NCBI GenBank assembly: GCA_964426355.1
Contig: CAYRRA010000057.1
Span: 1-22,230 of the forward strand
Source of the DNA: JAJFTV01 sp964426355
Lineage (GTDB): Bacteria > Chloroflexota > Anaerolineae > Anaerolineales > Anaerolineaceae
Direction: 5' to 3'
DNA length: 22,230 nt
In this document: positions 1-8,093 of the stretch, in pieces
Layout of the letters: every line of letters starts with the position of its first letter
How positions within the stretch are numbered: position 1 is the stretch's first letter
Translations under genes and position numbers: made by a program
Notes under the pieces: model-generated
Databases searched by the model: none
Told to the model about the DNA's origin: nothing
Seen by the model: the letters and a program-made list of their open reading frames with translations, nothing else

Positions 1-1133
1 TTGCCGCCAGATGCCCTGGATGGTTTCCTCGCTGTGGGGGTCGGTGAGGTGGTCAGCTCGTATTGAAGGGTGAGTACCAGTTCGGAAGGCGGCTCAGCCT
101 GGCTGGCAAAATCAATGGCATCACGCAAGATGTCCTGCAAACCGGGAAGGTTGGGTAAAAATACTGGCGCAGGAATGTCGCCAGGGATATTCCAGGTGGC
201 GAGGTCACCAGGGGCAACCCGGAAGAAACCCACACGACCGCTGTCACCCAACCGCAATGCCAGGGGAACCGCTTCTAGCAAGTCATCCGGGCGCAGGTTG
301 GTCTCAACCCGCTTAAAATAGGCGTCAATCCAATCGGGAAGTTTCACCAGGTTGCCCCCCTGCACCACTCGTTGGAAGATCAGGCGCATAACCTCTTGCT
401 GGCGCAGGTTGCGATCCAGTTCGCCCGTCCCTATGCGGTAAGACACGTAACAGAGCAGCTTCTCGCCATTCATCCATACATGCCCCGGAGCAATCCCGCC
501 GCAAGCTTTCGGGTGACCCCCCAGCACATCCACATACAAACCACCCAGCTCGTCGATGAAATCGACAAAGTCATCCAGATTGACCAGGAGGTAGTTGTCC
601 ACGCAAATCCCCAGGTTATATTCCACAGCACGTGAAAATGCCTCAAAACCACCAACCGCATAAGCTGTATCCAGGCGCTGCATGGTATAGCCGGGAATGT
701 AGACGAACATATCCGGTGGCAGTGAAACCAGGCTGGCGCGCGCCAGCCTGGGATGATAAATCAGCAGCAGTATGGCATCGGTACGTCCAATATAAGGCGA
801 TTCGCGATCGGTACCGAGCAGCGCCAGGACACGCACTTCATCCTGTACATCCAGAAGCGGGAGTGGGGCGGGAATATCCATGATGGGAGTGTAAACAGGC
901 GACGGGTAACTGTCCCAATCGGTCAGGCAAGACCGTACAGGCGTTGTTGAAGGCAAGGGGGTCGCGGTGGTGGTTGCGGTTGCCGGTTTCTCCAGAACCG
1001 CGGGACGCTCCATGCTCCACGGCAGGGTAAAAAAGCCGCAAGCTGCGGTGAAGAAGGACAGCAGAACCACCACAAAAATTTTACGCCGTGTAATATTGCC
1101 CATTCTGGAATTTTCGTGAACCCGGGTCTTCAT
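1..1133 (-). CDS. LytR-CpsA-Psr (LCP) family protein, partial at 3' end
   Basis: LCP proteins are membrane-anchored, extracytoplasmic phosphotransferases that attach glycopolymers to the cell wall, or related proteins. From the start at 1133 there is a short basic N-terminus, one hydrophobic segment (about residues 19-35) and a Thr/Pro linker (about 50-65). The LCP core starts near residue 100, with LLGTDR, GRTDA, a hydrophobic strand, SLPPDMFVYIPG, QRLDTAYAVGG and later ELDRNLRQQEVM. These follow the order of the known phosphate-binding motifs, but the usual Arg of the SxPRD motif is Pro here. The reading frame is open to the window edge, so the C-terminus is missing. Neither candidate start (1133 or the in-frame ATG at 1103) has a good ribosome binding site. 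A TGCTATCAT extended -10 (1146-1153, minus strand) lies just upstream of 1133. The downstream neighbour in transcription is outside the window. Confidence 0.85.
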   Translation of the reverse strand, partial: MKTRVHENSRMGNITRRKIFVVVLLSFFTAACGFFTLPWSMERPAVLEKPATATTTATPLPSTTPVRSCLTDWDSYPSPVYTPIMDIPAPLPLLDVQDEVRVLALLGTDRESPYIGRTDAILLLIYHPRLARASLVSLPPDMFVYIPGYTMQRLDTAYAVGGFEAFSRAVEYNLGICVDNYLLVNLDDFVDFIDELGGLYVDVLGGHPKACGGIAPGHVWMNGEKLLCYVSYRIGTGELDRNLRQQEVMRLIFQRVVQGGNLVKLPDWIDAYFKRVETNLRPDDLLEAVPLALRLGDSGRVGFFRVAPGDLATWNIPGDIPAPVFLPNLPGLQDILRDAIDFASQAEPPSELVLTLQYELTTSPTPTARKPSRASGG

Positions 1134-1260
1134 GAATCGTATTCAATGATAGCACGAAAGCGCATCCCTTCATCTCAATGTTTCTATTTTTTATGGAAAA
1201 AGGTTGTTCTGATTCGTGCACAATACGAAAAATCACTGTATAAAACTACTGTTACATCCC

Positions 1261-2115
1261 CTACCGTTGATTGCGGAGTAGTTCATCATAAATTGCCCTT
1301 AGCTCCCGGATGATCTCGGACTGGCGCAAGCTGATAAAACGGCGCAGCAGTTCGTTGGCGGCATGGCGTTGTGCCAGGTGAAGCCCCACCCGTTGATTCC
1401 CCGCCGATGGGCGAACATTGACAACAACGCCCAATAACCCCAGTTCGCTTTTGCCATTCACAAGGCGCACACGTGGCGCGGAAGAGCTGATATTGAGCGG
1501 CGGACGATAAAGGCTGCGTTCCAGGTTGAGAAACCGCCCATCGATATCCGGGCGCACCACACCGCTATTGTTCTCTTCCTGTGTATTGGATGACATCGCT
1601 GCGTTTTGAACCGTCATCCGCACCGGCAATTCAATATAGGCAAGCACCTGGGCGCCGACATAAATAAATGTAGCTGGCATTTCGCGTTGAACCAGTATCG
1701 CCATCCCTTCACGACTGAGGTCAGCAAGCTCTCCGTTAAGGGATTCTTGCAAATCGATGCTCTGCAGGATACTTCGTACCGGTTCATCGGGTATCACGCG
1801 TAAATGGCGGCGTTCGCCGATACCGGAATCGGTGTAATAAAAACCGCTTAACGCCACTTCACCGCTGAGGAGGTCTAGCTCATCGACTCTGGCGCGCACG
1901 GTACGGGGAAAAATCTCGTTCTGGATGAATGTCTGGCGATCATTAAACAGGCACACTAACTGGCTACTCTCTGGTTTGACAATAAGGGTGCGCGTGCCGA
2001 CATACAAAATTTGAACTTCCGAGACCACCGGCAACCCTTTATACACATTCAACAGTTTGAGCGGTTTTCGTTTTTTGTGGAGGTATCGAAAGACACCCAG
2101 GAATTCATCCGTCAT
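1261..2115 (-). CDS. PilZ domain protein (YcgR-like c-di-GMP receptor)
   Basis: A 284-residue cytoplasmic protein with no signal peptide or membrane segment. The first ~100 residues look like the YcgR-type N-terminal beta domain. They are followed by the two signature pieces of a c-di-GMP binding PilZ domain: RRHLR (about 102-106, RxxxR) and, after the usual gap, DLSREG (about 132-137, D/NxSxxG). A late strand (GNQRVGLHLAQ, about 240-255) matches the end of a PilZ barrel, and the C-terminus is a charged helix. An insert around 165-215 is rich in Asn, Ser and Pro. The start is supported by GGAG five bases before the ATG. It probably couples c-di-GMP levels to motility, adhesion or envelope behaviour, but no flagellar or pilus genes are in view. 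It lies upstream of the LCP gene on the same strand with a ~130-base gap, so co-transcription is possible but unproven. Confidence 0.82.
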   Translation of the reverse strand: MTDEFLGVFRYLHKKRKPLKLLNVYKGLPVVSEVQILYVGTRTLIVKPESSQLVCLFNDRQTFIQNEIFPRTVRARVDELDLLSGEVALSGFYYTDSGIGERRHLRVIPDEPVRSILQSIDLQESLNGELADLSREGMAILVQREMPATFIYVGAQVLAYIELPVRMTVQNAAMSSNTQEENNSGVVRPDIDGRFLNLERSLYRPPLNISSSAPRVRLVNGKSELGLLGVVVNVRPSAGNQRVGLHLAQRHAANELLRRFISLRQSEIIRELRAIYDELLRNQR

Positions 2116-2243
2116 GCGTCTCCACCGAATATCAAATAGTACGGCAGGGAGAAATACCCCATTCCGTCTCTTCTATTGTATCCAACTCTGTCCTTAGAGG
2201 TCATAAAAACCACCTAACAAAACCGTTTATTCGACTCAAGATG

Positions 2244-2271
2244 GCATCCAGGGATGCATCAATCGATGCAT
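2244..2271. repeat. Two nested GATGC-based palindromes in divergent promoter region
   Basis: Between the divergent PilZ and Fpg-like genes, GCATCC-AG-GGATGC (2244-2257) overlaps ATGCATC-aatc-GATGCAT (2254-2271). Both are perfect inverted repeats sharing the GATGC core. They could be an operator for a dimeric regulator or a short cruciform. There is no T-tract, so a terminator is unlikely. The regulator is unknown. Confidence 0.5.
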
Positions 2272-2290
2272 TTTCTGCAGACAATTGCAC

Positions 2291-2320
2291 TTTTCAATTG
2301 ATTCATACTGCCTGTACAAT
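2291..2320 (+). promoter_or_regulatory. Weak candidate promoter for the Fpg-like gene
   Basis: TTTTCA (2291-2296), 18 bases, TACAAT (2315-2320) precedes the gene that starts at 2414. The -35 element is poor. The call rests on the -10 match and its position just after the palindromes. Confidence 0.3.
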
Positions 2321-2413
2321 ATGGGTATATGGACATCAAACCCAACTGATACACAGAGGGGAAGGTCTCAAAACCCAAAACGATACCTTTCACACCTCAA
2401 TTCGGGAGGAGAT

Positions 2414-3238
2414 ATGATTGAACTTCCAGAAGCTTTCACCATTGCCAGGCAAATGCATGAAGAATTATCCGGAAAACGTATTCGTTCCTGCAAGGTCAAT
2501 GATTCACCGCATAAATTTGCCTTTTTCACACCTTCCGCTGATGAATTTTCATCGAAATTGGAAGGCAAATGGATCCAGCGTGTCCAGGACAATGGGCGCG
2601 GGTTTATTCAAGCCGACCTGGATGACGGGCAAACCCTCCAATGGCGCGAAATGGGCGGGCGTATCCTTTTTATACCTGCCGGAGAAACCCTGCCCAAAAA
2701 GCATCAACTGCTGCTGAAATTCGAGGATGACAGCAGCCTGGCGGTCAGCCTGGTGCTTTGGGGCATGATGCGGATTACAGACACTCATGAAATTGAGAAC
2801 AACCCACCCAAACGCCCCGCCCCCCTGGCGGACTGGTTTACGTATGAGCGCTTTGAGGAACTGTTGGAAGACCCGACCGAGCGCGAAAGCCGCAGTGTGA
2901 AGGCTTTCATGATCAGCAAACCCGGGTTGGGCGGCGTTGCCAACGGCTGCCTACAAGACATTCTTTTCCACGCGGGCATTCATCCCAAGCGACGTATGCT
3001 CAGTCTGAACTCGCATGAACTGCACAGCCTTTATACCGCCACGCGCAGCACCTTGACCCAAATGGTAGAAAAGGGCGGGCGCGACAGCGAACGCGATTTA
3101 TATGACCATCCGGGTGGATACCGCTGCGTCCTTGGTAGCCACGCATTGAACATGCCCTGCCCGGTCTGTGCCAGACCCATCCAGAAAATCCAATACCTCG
3201 GAGGTGCTTCCTATTACTGCCCGGTATGCCAGGTGTAA
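2414..3238 (+). CDS. Fpg/Nei-family DNA glycosylase-like protein lacking the catalytic proline
   Basis: A 274-residue member of the formamidopyrimidine-DNA glycosylase / endonuclease VIII superfamily, which excises oxidised bases. The start at 2414 has a strong GGGAGGAG upstream, and the frame opens further upstream without support. The order is typical: N-terminal MIELPE beta domain, a helix-two-turn-helix region (about 143-215, with GLGGVANGCLQDILFHAGIHPKRR) and a C-terminal zinc finger (C249, C252, C269, C272). Canonical enzymes begin MPELPE, and the proline at position 2 becomes the N-terminal nucleophile. Here position 2 is Ile, while Glu3 is kept. The finger lacks the usual Arg before the last CPxC (GGASYYCPVCQ). 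The SPHKFAFF motif (31-38) is, from memory, a hallmark of a MIELPE subfamily usually annotated as endonuclease VIII or MutM. DNA binding is likely; classical glycosylase/lyase chemistry is doubtful. It is read toward the SAM hydrolase gene 80 bases downstream. Confidence 0.85.
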   Translation: MIELPEAFTIARQMHEELSGKRIRSCKVNDSPHKFAFFTPSADEFSSKLEGKWIQRVQDNGRGFIQADLDDGQTLQWREMGGRILFIPAGETLPKKHQLLLKFEDDSSLAVSLVLWGMMRITDTHEIENNPPKRPAPLADWFTYERFEELLEDPTERESRSVKAFMISKPGLGGVANGCLQDILFHAGIHPKRRMLSLNSHELHSLYTATRSTLTQMVEKGGRDSERDLYDHPGGYRCVLGSHALNMPCPVCARPIQKIQYLGGASYYCPVCQV

Positions 3239-3318
3239 GGCACCCTCGCGCCTGGTTTTCTGATATACTCTGAAACACTGGTATTTTGCCAGAACTCTCA
3301 TCTTATGGTATGCATCTG

Positions 3319-4101
3319 ATGACCCTGATTACCCTGACCACCGATTTTGGCGAGCGCGAAGGATATCCTGCCGCGATGAAGGGCGTGATCTATGGCATCG
3401 CACCCGATGCAAAGATTGTCGATATCACCCATGCCATCTCACCACAAAACCTGCACCAGGCAGCTTTTGTCCTGGAGATTAACACCTTTTTCTTTCCGGC
3501 ATATACAGTCCATATCGTGGTAGTTGATCCCGGTGTGGGAACGGCGCGCAGACCGCTGGCAGGACGCATCGGTTCGCAGTTTTTCATTGCACCGGATAAC
3601 GGGGTACTCACGCGGGTGCTGCTGTATGCCGAACGTGAAAACCTGCCCATGGCATTTGTACACCTTGACCAGGAGCGGTACTGGTTGAACGACCTCAGTT
3701 CGACCTTTCACGGGCGAGACCTGTTCGCACCGGCGGGCGCACACCTGGCAAGTGGTGTCCCACTGACGCAAATGGGCACACCCATCAGCGACCTGCTGCG
3801 CCTGCCGATGCATCAGCCGCAGCGCGGCATGGATGCAGTGACGGGAGAGGTGATTCACATCGACCATTTTGGAAACGCCATCACCAACATCACTGCCGCC
3901 GATATGGCGCATCTGGGCGAGGTGCAGGTCAGTTTGTGCGGACACAGTGTAAACGGCATCGTAAAAACATTCAAAGACCGCCCGGAAGGCGAACTGCTGG
4001 CGCTCTGGGACAGTAGCCGCTATCTGATGGTCAGTGAATTTGGAGGATTGAAGCAAATCCAACCCACAGTGGGGGATTCCGTTATCGTTCGTCCGGTATA
4101 A
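3319..4101 (+). CDS. SAM hydroxide adenosyltransferase (DUF62, SAM hydrolase family)
   Basis: Members of this family, related to fluorinase and chlorinase, split S-adenosylmethionine into adenosine and methionine using water. The 260-residue protein has the expected signature order: TTDFG (about 7-11), VVDPGVG (68-74), IAPDNGVL (90-97), FHGRDLFAPAGAHLA (130-144), and DHFGNAITNI in the C-terminal domain. Length fits the family (about 250-280). The ATG at 3319 puts the conserved TLTTDFG at the N-terminus as usual. ATG 3310 is also possible; neither has a clear Shine-Dalgarno. A TATACT -10-like sequence (3264-3269) lies close upstream, so the transcript could have a short leader. The gene ends nine bases before the convergent DUF2804 gene. 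No halogenation genes are nearby, so a SAM hydrolase role is the simplest reading. Confidence 0.88.
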   Translation: MTLITLTTDFGEREGYPAAMKGVIYGIAPDAKIVDITHAISPQNLHQAAFVLEINTFFFPAYTVHIVVVDPGVGTARRPLAGRIGSQFFIAPDNGVLTRVLLYAERENLPMAFVHLDQERYWLNDLSSTFHGRDLFAPAGAHLASGVPLTQMGTPISDLLRLPMHQPQRGMDAVTGEVIHIDHFGNAITNITAADMAHLGEVQVSLCGHSVNGIVKTFKDRPEGELLALWDSSRYLMVSEFGGLKQIQPTVGDSVIVRPV

Positions 4102-4110
4102 GGCTAACTG

Positions 4111-5154
4111 CTACCAGCGGGCGTGATGCTCCTCGGCGAAACCAACCTGTTTGCTGATTTCGATTCGCTCGCCTTCATCGCTCAGGAAATGCCCGGAATA
4201 GCGCCCAAACATCTGGTGAACTTCACTGCGCAGTAACCACAAATCTGTTTTCGCAACGCGCTCCAGGAAGGGTTCGAAAGACAAATCGAGACGCCCGTCC
4301 GTTGAGCGCATCGTCCAGGGTTTCATAAAGTCTTTGGGATCATAGCTGAAATCCACTCGCCCCAATTTGTGAATACGCCCATCCAGAATCACGGCGTTTT
4401 CCGTGGCAGCGGAGGTATCGCCAAAGCCGTAGCCCATGTTCAACCCCAAGGTGCGCCCGTCCGGCAGAAAACCGGAAGTACTTGCCCAAACCCAGAAAGA
4501 ATCATAAGCCCATACACCGCGCCCCCAATCCAAACCGCCTACTGTGTTTGTTGGGTCCAGGTCGTAGCGTTGACCCTTGTAGTTCACCCAGCCTTCAGCG
4601 GGCATGCAGTTAATCTTGCGATTGTAGTAGAAGCGTTTCTGCTCAATGGGGATCACAATGGTCATCGACTCATGCACTGGCAGCATGGAGAGCGTTACCT
4701 CAGCAGAAAGCTCATCGCCTTCAAAACCCGCCCATTTCACAGATAACACCCGTTTACCTGATTCAACGCGGAAATGCAAGCGGACTCGCCCATTGTCGAA
4801 ATGGCTTTCCCCTTCGGTGCTGTTGCGGGGCAGTTGCACACCGCTTGCAAATGGTACGGCTACCGTTTCCTCGTGGTAGTGCTGGTTGGCAAAATCGACC
4901 ACGTACGCAAAGATCATCCCCAGGTAGCCAATATCCGAGACGGTGAAGGAAAAGAAATGCGTGGGCGTGAAGATAGCGTAGTAATCCCACCGTTTCATAC
5001 GCAGCGCTTGCAAAAAACGCAGCGAGTAGAAACGGGCGTTTTCAAGATTGCAGTCCAAAACCGGTTGGCGCATCCAACCCGCTGTGGTCAGGTTGCCTTG
5101 TGCATCGAGAAGCTGCCCCTGCGCGGTGATTTCGCGCTGTTCCATATCATTCAT
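4111..5154 (-). CDS. DUF2804 family protein
   Basis: A 347-residue soluble protein of the DUF2804 family, whose function is not known to me. The recognisable core is GGLDWGRGVWAYDSFWVWAS (about 206-225), followed by a Gly-rich strand (GLNMGYGFGDTSAATENAVILDG). The overall composition is beta-rich and aromatic, reminiscent of lipocalin-like or carbohydrate/lipid-binding barrels, but that fold guess is an inference. There is no signal peptide. The start at 5154 is fixed by AGGAGG seven bases upstream; an in-frame extension to 5217 has no such support. It follows the FGGY kinase gene on the same strand after a ~117-base gap that holds its own -10-like element, so it may be transcribed separately. 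Confidence 0.8.
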   Translation of the reverse strand: MNDMEQREITAQGQLLDAQGNLTTAGWMRQPVLDCNLENARFYSLRFLQALRMKRWDYYAIFTPTHFFSFTVSDIGYLGMIFAYVVDFANQHYHEETVAVPFASGVQLPRNSTEGESHFDNGRVRLHFRVESGKRVLSVKWAGFEGDELSAEVTLSMLPVHESMTIVIPIEQKRFYYNRKINCMPAEGWVNYKGQRYDLDPTNTVGGLDWGRGVWAYDSFWVWASTSGFLPDGRTLGLNMGYGFGDTSAATENAVILDGRIHKLGRVDFSYDPKDFMKPWTMRSTDGRLDLSFEPFLERVAKTDLWLLRSEVHQMFGRYSGHFLSDEGERIEISKQVGFAEEHHARW

Positions 5155-5200
5155 GTATTGCCTCCTGGATTGGTAATGGATGAAAACGTTTCTACAAGGA

Positions 5201-5206
5201 ATTATA
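5201..5206 (-). promoter_or_regulatory. Candidate -10 element for the DUF2804 gene
   Basis: TATAAT on the minus strand, about 47 bases before the start codon, in an A/T-rich gap. No convincing -35 element is visible at 16-18 bases. Confidence 0.4.
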
Positions 5207-5271
5207 CATAAGAACAACCACAGGTAGACTTAAATATCACAGATAATGTAACACTTTTTATTCAATTGGCT

Positions 5272-6753
5272 TTATAAGGAATGCAGCGCCGGGAAGAGGT
5301 CTTTGAGGCGCGGGTACAATTCCCGGTAGATGCAGTAAGAATGTGTATAGACCGCGCTTGCAGCCGGGTCGGGCATTGTATCCACAGGCGGTTCCTGCCA
5401 CCGGGTAACATCCTCCAGTTTATCCAGAACCCCAACCGCTGAAGCTGCCAGGGCGGCAGCACCCAGCGAGGTTCCGTCTTTACCTGGCATCCAACGGATG
5501 GGAAGTTGCAACACATCGGCAATGATCTGCCGCCAAAGCCGGCTATTCGCGCCTCCATCCATAATCCTAATTTCTCCGATGGCTGCACCGTTTTCGGTGA
5601 AGATATCCAGCAAATGCCTGAAGCCAAAGGCAACCCCTTCGAGTAACGCGCGGTAAAGGTGACCACGAGTGTGACGCGTAGACAAGCCAAAATAGACACC
5701 GCGCGCTTCTGCATCCCAGATGGGTGAACGCTCACCGAGAAGATACGGAAAAAAGAGCAGATACTCCGCACCGGGTTCCACAGCAGCAGCTTCCCCTTCC
5801 AGTTCGCCAAACACCTGATGGGGTTCAAGATGCAACAGGTCGCCCAGCCAGCGCACAGCAGCGCCGGCTAACACACCGCCTGTGCTGATAATTTCTTCGT
5901 TAAAGTACACCGTGTTGAGCATCCGTGCATCCGGTCGATTGGATGACAGGCACATCAAGTTTCCTGCAGTGCCCAACATCATCGATGCTGCTGCGTACCC
6001 TGTAGCGCCCGAACCGAGATGCGAGCAGACAAAATCGGCTGCGCCGCATAGCACCGGTGTTCCAGCGGGCAGCCCCGTGGCATACGCCGCACTTTGGGTC
6101 AACCACCCCGCGGTGTTGGCTGCCGGGTGGATGGCAGGCAGTCGATCGATATCAATTTCCATCAAATCACACACCGGCTGAGACCATTTACCCAGCACAG
6201 GATCAAAACATGGGCTGCAAATCCCCGCGTGGGAAGGGTCGCTGACTACTTCGCCGGTCAACTTGTAAATGATATAACCGTTCGCCTGGACAATCTTCCA
6301 GGTAGCAGCGTAGTTCTCCGGTTCCGACTGGCGGTACCACAGCCATTTTACCCCGCCAAAATAACTGTCGAGGGTGTTCATCCCGGCATCCAGTACCGTC
6401 TGCAACCCGAGGTTTTCTTTGAGCCACTCTACCTGCGGGGTAGAGCGCCTGTCCAGCCAGAGAATCGCTGGACGCACCGGCTCGCCTGCTGCATTCAGCG
6501 GCACACAGCCGGGTGCCTGCCCGCTGACACAGACAGCAAGCAGATGAAAGACCATACGCGAGCTGATCTTCCTGCACGCCGCACAGCAGGCATCCCACCA
6601 ATCCTGCGGGTTTTGTTCCGCCCAGCCCGGTTTTGGGGAGTGATAGGTGTATCCTTCAGCCTCCTGGGCAAGCAGACGCCCGGAGGTATCATAAAGCGAT
6701 GCCTTGAATGAAGAAGTGCCCACATCCAAAACCAGAAAACAGGCAATCGTCAT
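5272..6753 (-). CDS. FGGY-family carbohydrate/polyol kinase (xylulokinase-like)
   Basis: An ATP-dependent cytoplasmic kinase of sugars or polyols; 493 residues is standard. Landmarks: DVGTSSFKASLYD (10-22), the N-terminal phosphate loop; AVCVSGQAPG (73-82); ILWLDRR (97-103); CGAADFVCSHLGSGA with the likely catalytic base Asp240; GTAGNL (261-266); and MDGGANSRLWRQIIADVLQLPI followed by GTSLGAAALAA (about 398-437), the C-terminal ATP-binding signature. The overall pattern resembles xylulokinase more than glycerol kinase, but the substrate cannot be read from these motifs. GAGG upstream supports the ATG. It lies 29 bases after the gpsA-like gene on the same strand, so the two are probably one transcript, suggesting that a phosphorylated polyol is made or oxidised by the pair. 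Confidence 0.88.
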   Translation of the reverse strand: MTIACFLVLDVGTSSFKASLYDTSGRLLAQEAEGYTYHSPKPGWAEQNPQDWWDACCAACRKISSRMVFHLLAVCVSGQAPGCVPLNAAGEPVRPAILWLDRRSTPQVEWLKENLGLQTVLDAGMNTLDSYFGGVKWLWYRQSEPENYAATWKIVQANGYIIYKLTGEVVSDPSHAGICSPCFDPVLGKWSQPVCDLMEIDIDRLPAIHPAANTAGWLTQSAAYATGLPAGTPVLCGAADFVCSHLGSGATGYAAASMMLGTAGNLMCLSSNRPDARMLNTVYFNEEIISTGGVLAGAAVRWLGDLLHLEPHQVFGELEGEAAAVEPGAEYLLFFPYLLGERSPIWDAEARGVYFGLSTRHTRGHLYRALLEGVAFGFRHLLDIFTENGAAIGEIRIMDGGANSRLWRQIIADVLQLPIRWMPGKDGTSLGAAALAASAVGVLDKLEDVTRWQEPPVDTMPDPAASAVYTHSYCIYRELYPRLKDLFPALHSL

Positions 6754-6782
6754 GGTTATCCTCGTAAAAAATGAGCAGCTCT

Positions 6783-7841
6783 TTAAAGATACAACCCGTT
6801 AAAAAAGGCATCCCAGGGGAAACGGGTTTCAGCACCCCGGTTAAGTAGCGCATCCAGGAAGTGCATCAGTGGGAACTGCCCGGCTTCAACCACACCCCTT
6901 TTCTCCAGGATATGCAGCGCAGAGGCTACGCGCGTAACGATCTCTACGCTCTCCAGCGTTACACCTTCCATGATGCGCAGCGCTTCATCCACGCTGTGCC
7001 CCTGCCCGATGAGCATCCCCAGGCGGCGCGTGCGCCCGCCAAAAACGGTCACGTACAGGTCGCCCGCCCCGGGCAGCCAGGAGACGTGCCGTCCATCGCC
7101 GCCCAGTTTTTCGATCAGCAGGCGCATTTCCAGGCAGCTTTGAGCAAAAACGGCTGCCTGCGGGTTATATTGATACGCCAGACCATCCATGCCCTCCCGT
7201 TCCGCCATGCCTGCGGCAATCCCAATTGCCAGGGCATAACCATTTTTCAACGCGGCACAGATTTCGACCTCTTTCATGGCAAGCGAGGTTTGGATATGGT
7301 AGTATGGCGTCTCAAAAATTAGCTTTAGCTGGTTCAAAATAGCACGGTCTTTGCCGGTAAAGACCACGCTGGTTTGCCGCCGCGCAGCCAATTCATGTGC
7401 AATGCACGGTCCTGCAATGGCGTTCAGACTGATTTTGTCGCGTTTTCCGGCAGGCAACCGGTTGTTCACATAATCGGGCAAAGGCTGCAAATCGCCATCT
7501 GGCTGCACAGCCAACCCCTTAGTGACTGCCAGTACCGGCACAGAAGGTGTCAGATAGGGTCCGGCTGCCCGCGCAAACCATTCCACCCCAAAACTGCTAA
7601 CGCCGCAGACGACTATCTCCACGCCGGCTAATGCTGCCGGCAAGTCTTCGCAAAAGAAACTCTCAACCCCTACAGGCAGGCAGCGAGCCAGCTTGGGGTG
7701 TACACCGCTGCTACGGATCGAATGAATTACCTCTCGATCCAGGGGCGTGCCCACCAAATGCACAGTGTGCCCATTGTCCAATAAGGGATAGCATAAAGCT
7801 GTCCCCATCATCCCAGCGCCAACTACGGCGATCTTCCCCAT
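6783..7841 (-). CDS. gpsA: NAD(P)H-dependent glycerol-3-phosphate dehydrogenase-like protein
   Basis: GpsA interconverts dihydroxyacetone phosphate and sn-glycerol 3-phosphate, the backbone of phospholipids. The 352-residue protein has the N-terminal Rossmann motif VVGAGMMGTAL (6-16), VTKGLAV (about 107-113), SLNAIAGPCIAHELA (the Gly-Pro-containing loop), the catalytic-lysine helix CAALKNGYALAIGIAAGM (about 190-207), and GAGDLYVTVFGGRTRRLG, the substrate-binding stretch of this family. Details differ from housekeeping GpsA (GPCIAHELA rather than GPSFAxE; TVFGGRTRR rather than TCTSxxSRN), so it may be a paralogue acting on another polyol phosphate, in keeping with the FGGY kinase 29 bases downstream. 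The ATG is preceded by AAAGAG. I am confident of the family, less of the exact substrate. Confidence 0.85.
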   Translation of the reverse strand: MGKIAVVGAGMMGTALCYPLLDNGHTVHLVGTPLDREVIHSIRSSGVHPKLARCLPVGVESFFCEDLPAALAGVEIVVCGVSSFGVEWFARAAGPYLTPSVPVLAVTKGLAVQPDGDLQPLPDYVNNRLPAGKRDKISLNAIAGPCIAHELAARRQTSVVFTGKDRAILNQLKLIFETPYYHIQTSLAMKEVEICAALKNGYALAIGIAAGMAEREGMDGLAYQYNPQAAVFAQSCLEMRLLIEKLGGDGRHVSWLPGAGDLYVTVFGGRTRRLGMLIGQGHSVDEALRIMEGVTLESVEIVTRVASALHILEKRGVVEAGQFPLMHFLDALLNRGAETRFPWDAFFNGLYL

Positions 7842-8051
7842 AGCTCTTTAACGTCCTCTCTGTTGGAGTACAGCCACAATTCACCATCATATAACATGTT
7901 TCCCCAGGAAGCAAGCGGCGGCGGTAAATTGAAAAGTTTAGCGATTCATCTTCCGTTGTAACCCAGCCACCCTTATTAGCAAGATTTCTCCTCAAGTAGC
8001 AATTTTTCGGAAGGAAAAGAAAAATCCAGGCAGGTTTTCTCTTTTTTGCTG

Positions 8052-8060
8052 TGTTATAAT
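8052..8060 (+). promoter_or_regulatory. Extended -10 promoter upstream of the COG2403 gene
   Basis: TGTTATAAT, a perfect TATAAT with the upstream TG of an extended -10 element. The -35 region is only T-rich. A start near 8067 would give a leader of about 390 bases before the ATG at 8461. A second, weaker A/T element (8401-8408) could give a short leader instead. Confidence 0.6.
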
Positions 8061-8093
8061 TTACCATCGGATATAGAAAAGAAAGGTGTCAGA

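Noticed and set aside
340..370. Frameshift at the C-run in the LCP gene (355-360)
   Set aside because: Counting six C keeps the frame open and the translation stays LCP-like on both sides.
3439..4062. Minus-strand open frame of 207 codons
   Set aside because: Antisense to the SAM hydrolase gene, whose motifs are in the plus frame.
3319..4101. Fluorinase or chlorinase identity
   Set aside because: The sequence matches the general SAM hydrolase family and no halometabolite genes are nearby.
6094..6711. Plus-strand open frame of 205 codons
   Set aside because: Antisense to the FGGY kinase; composition is unlike a real protein.
7711..8067. Minus-strand 118-codon frame overlapping the gpsA start
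   Set aside because: It overlaps the well-supported N-terminus of the gpsA-like gene by 130 bases in another frame and has no domain.
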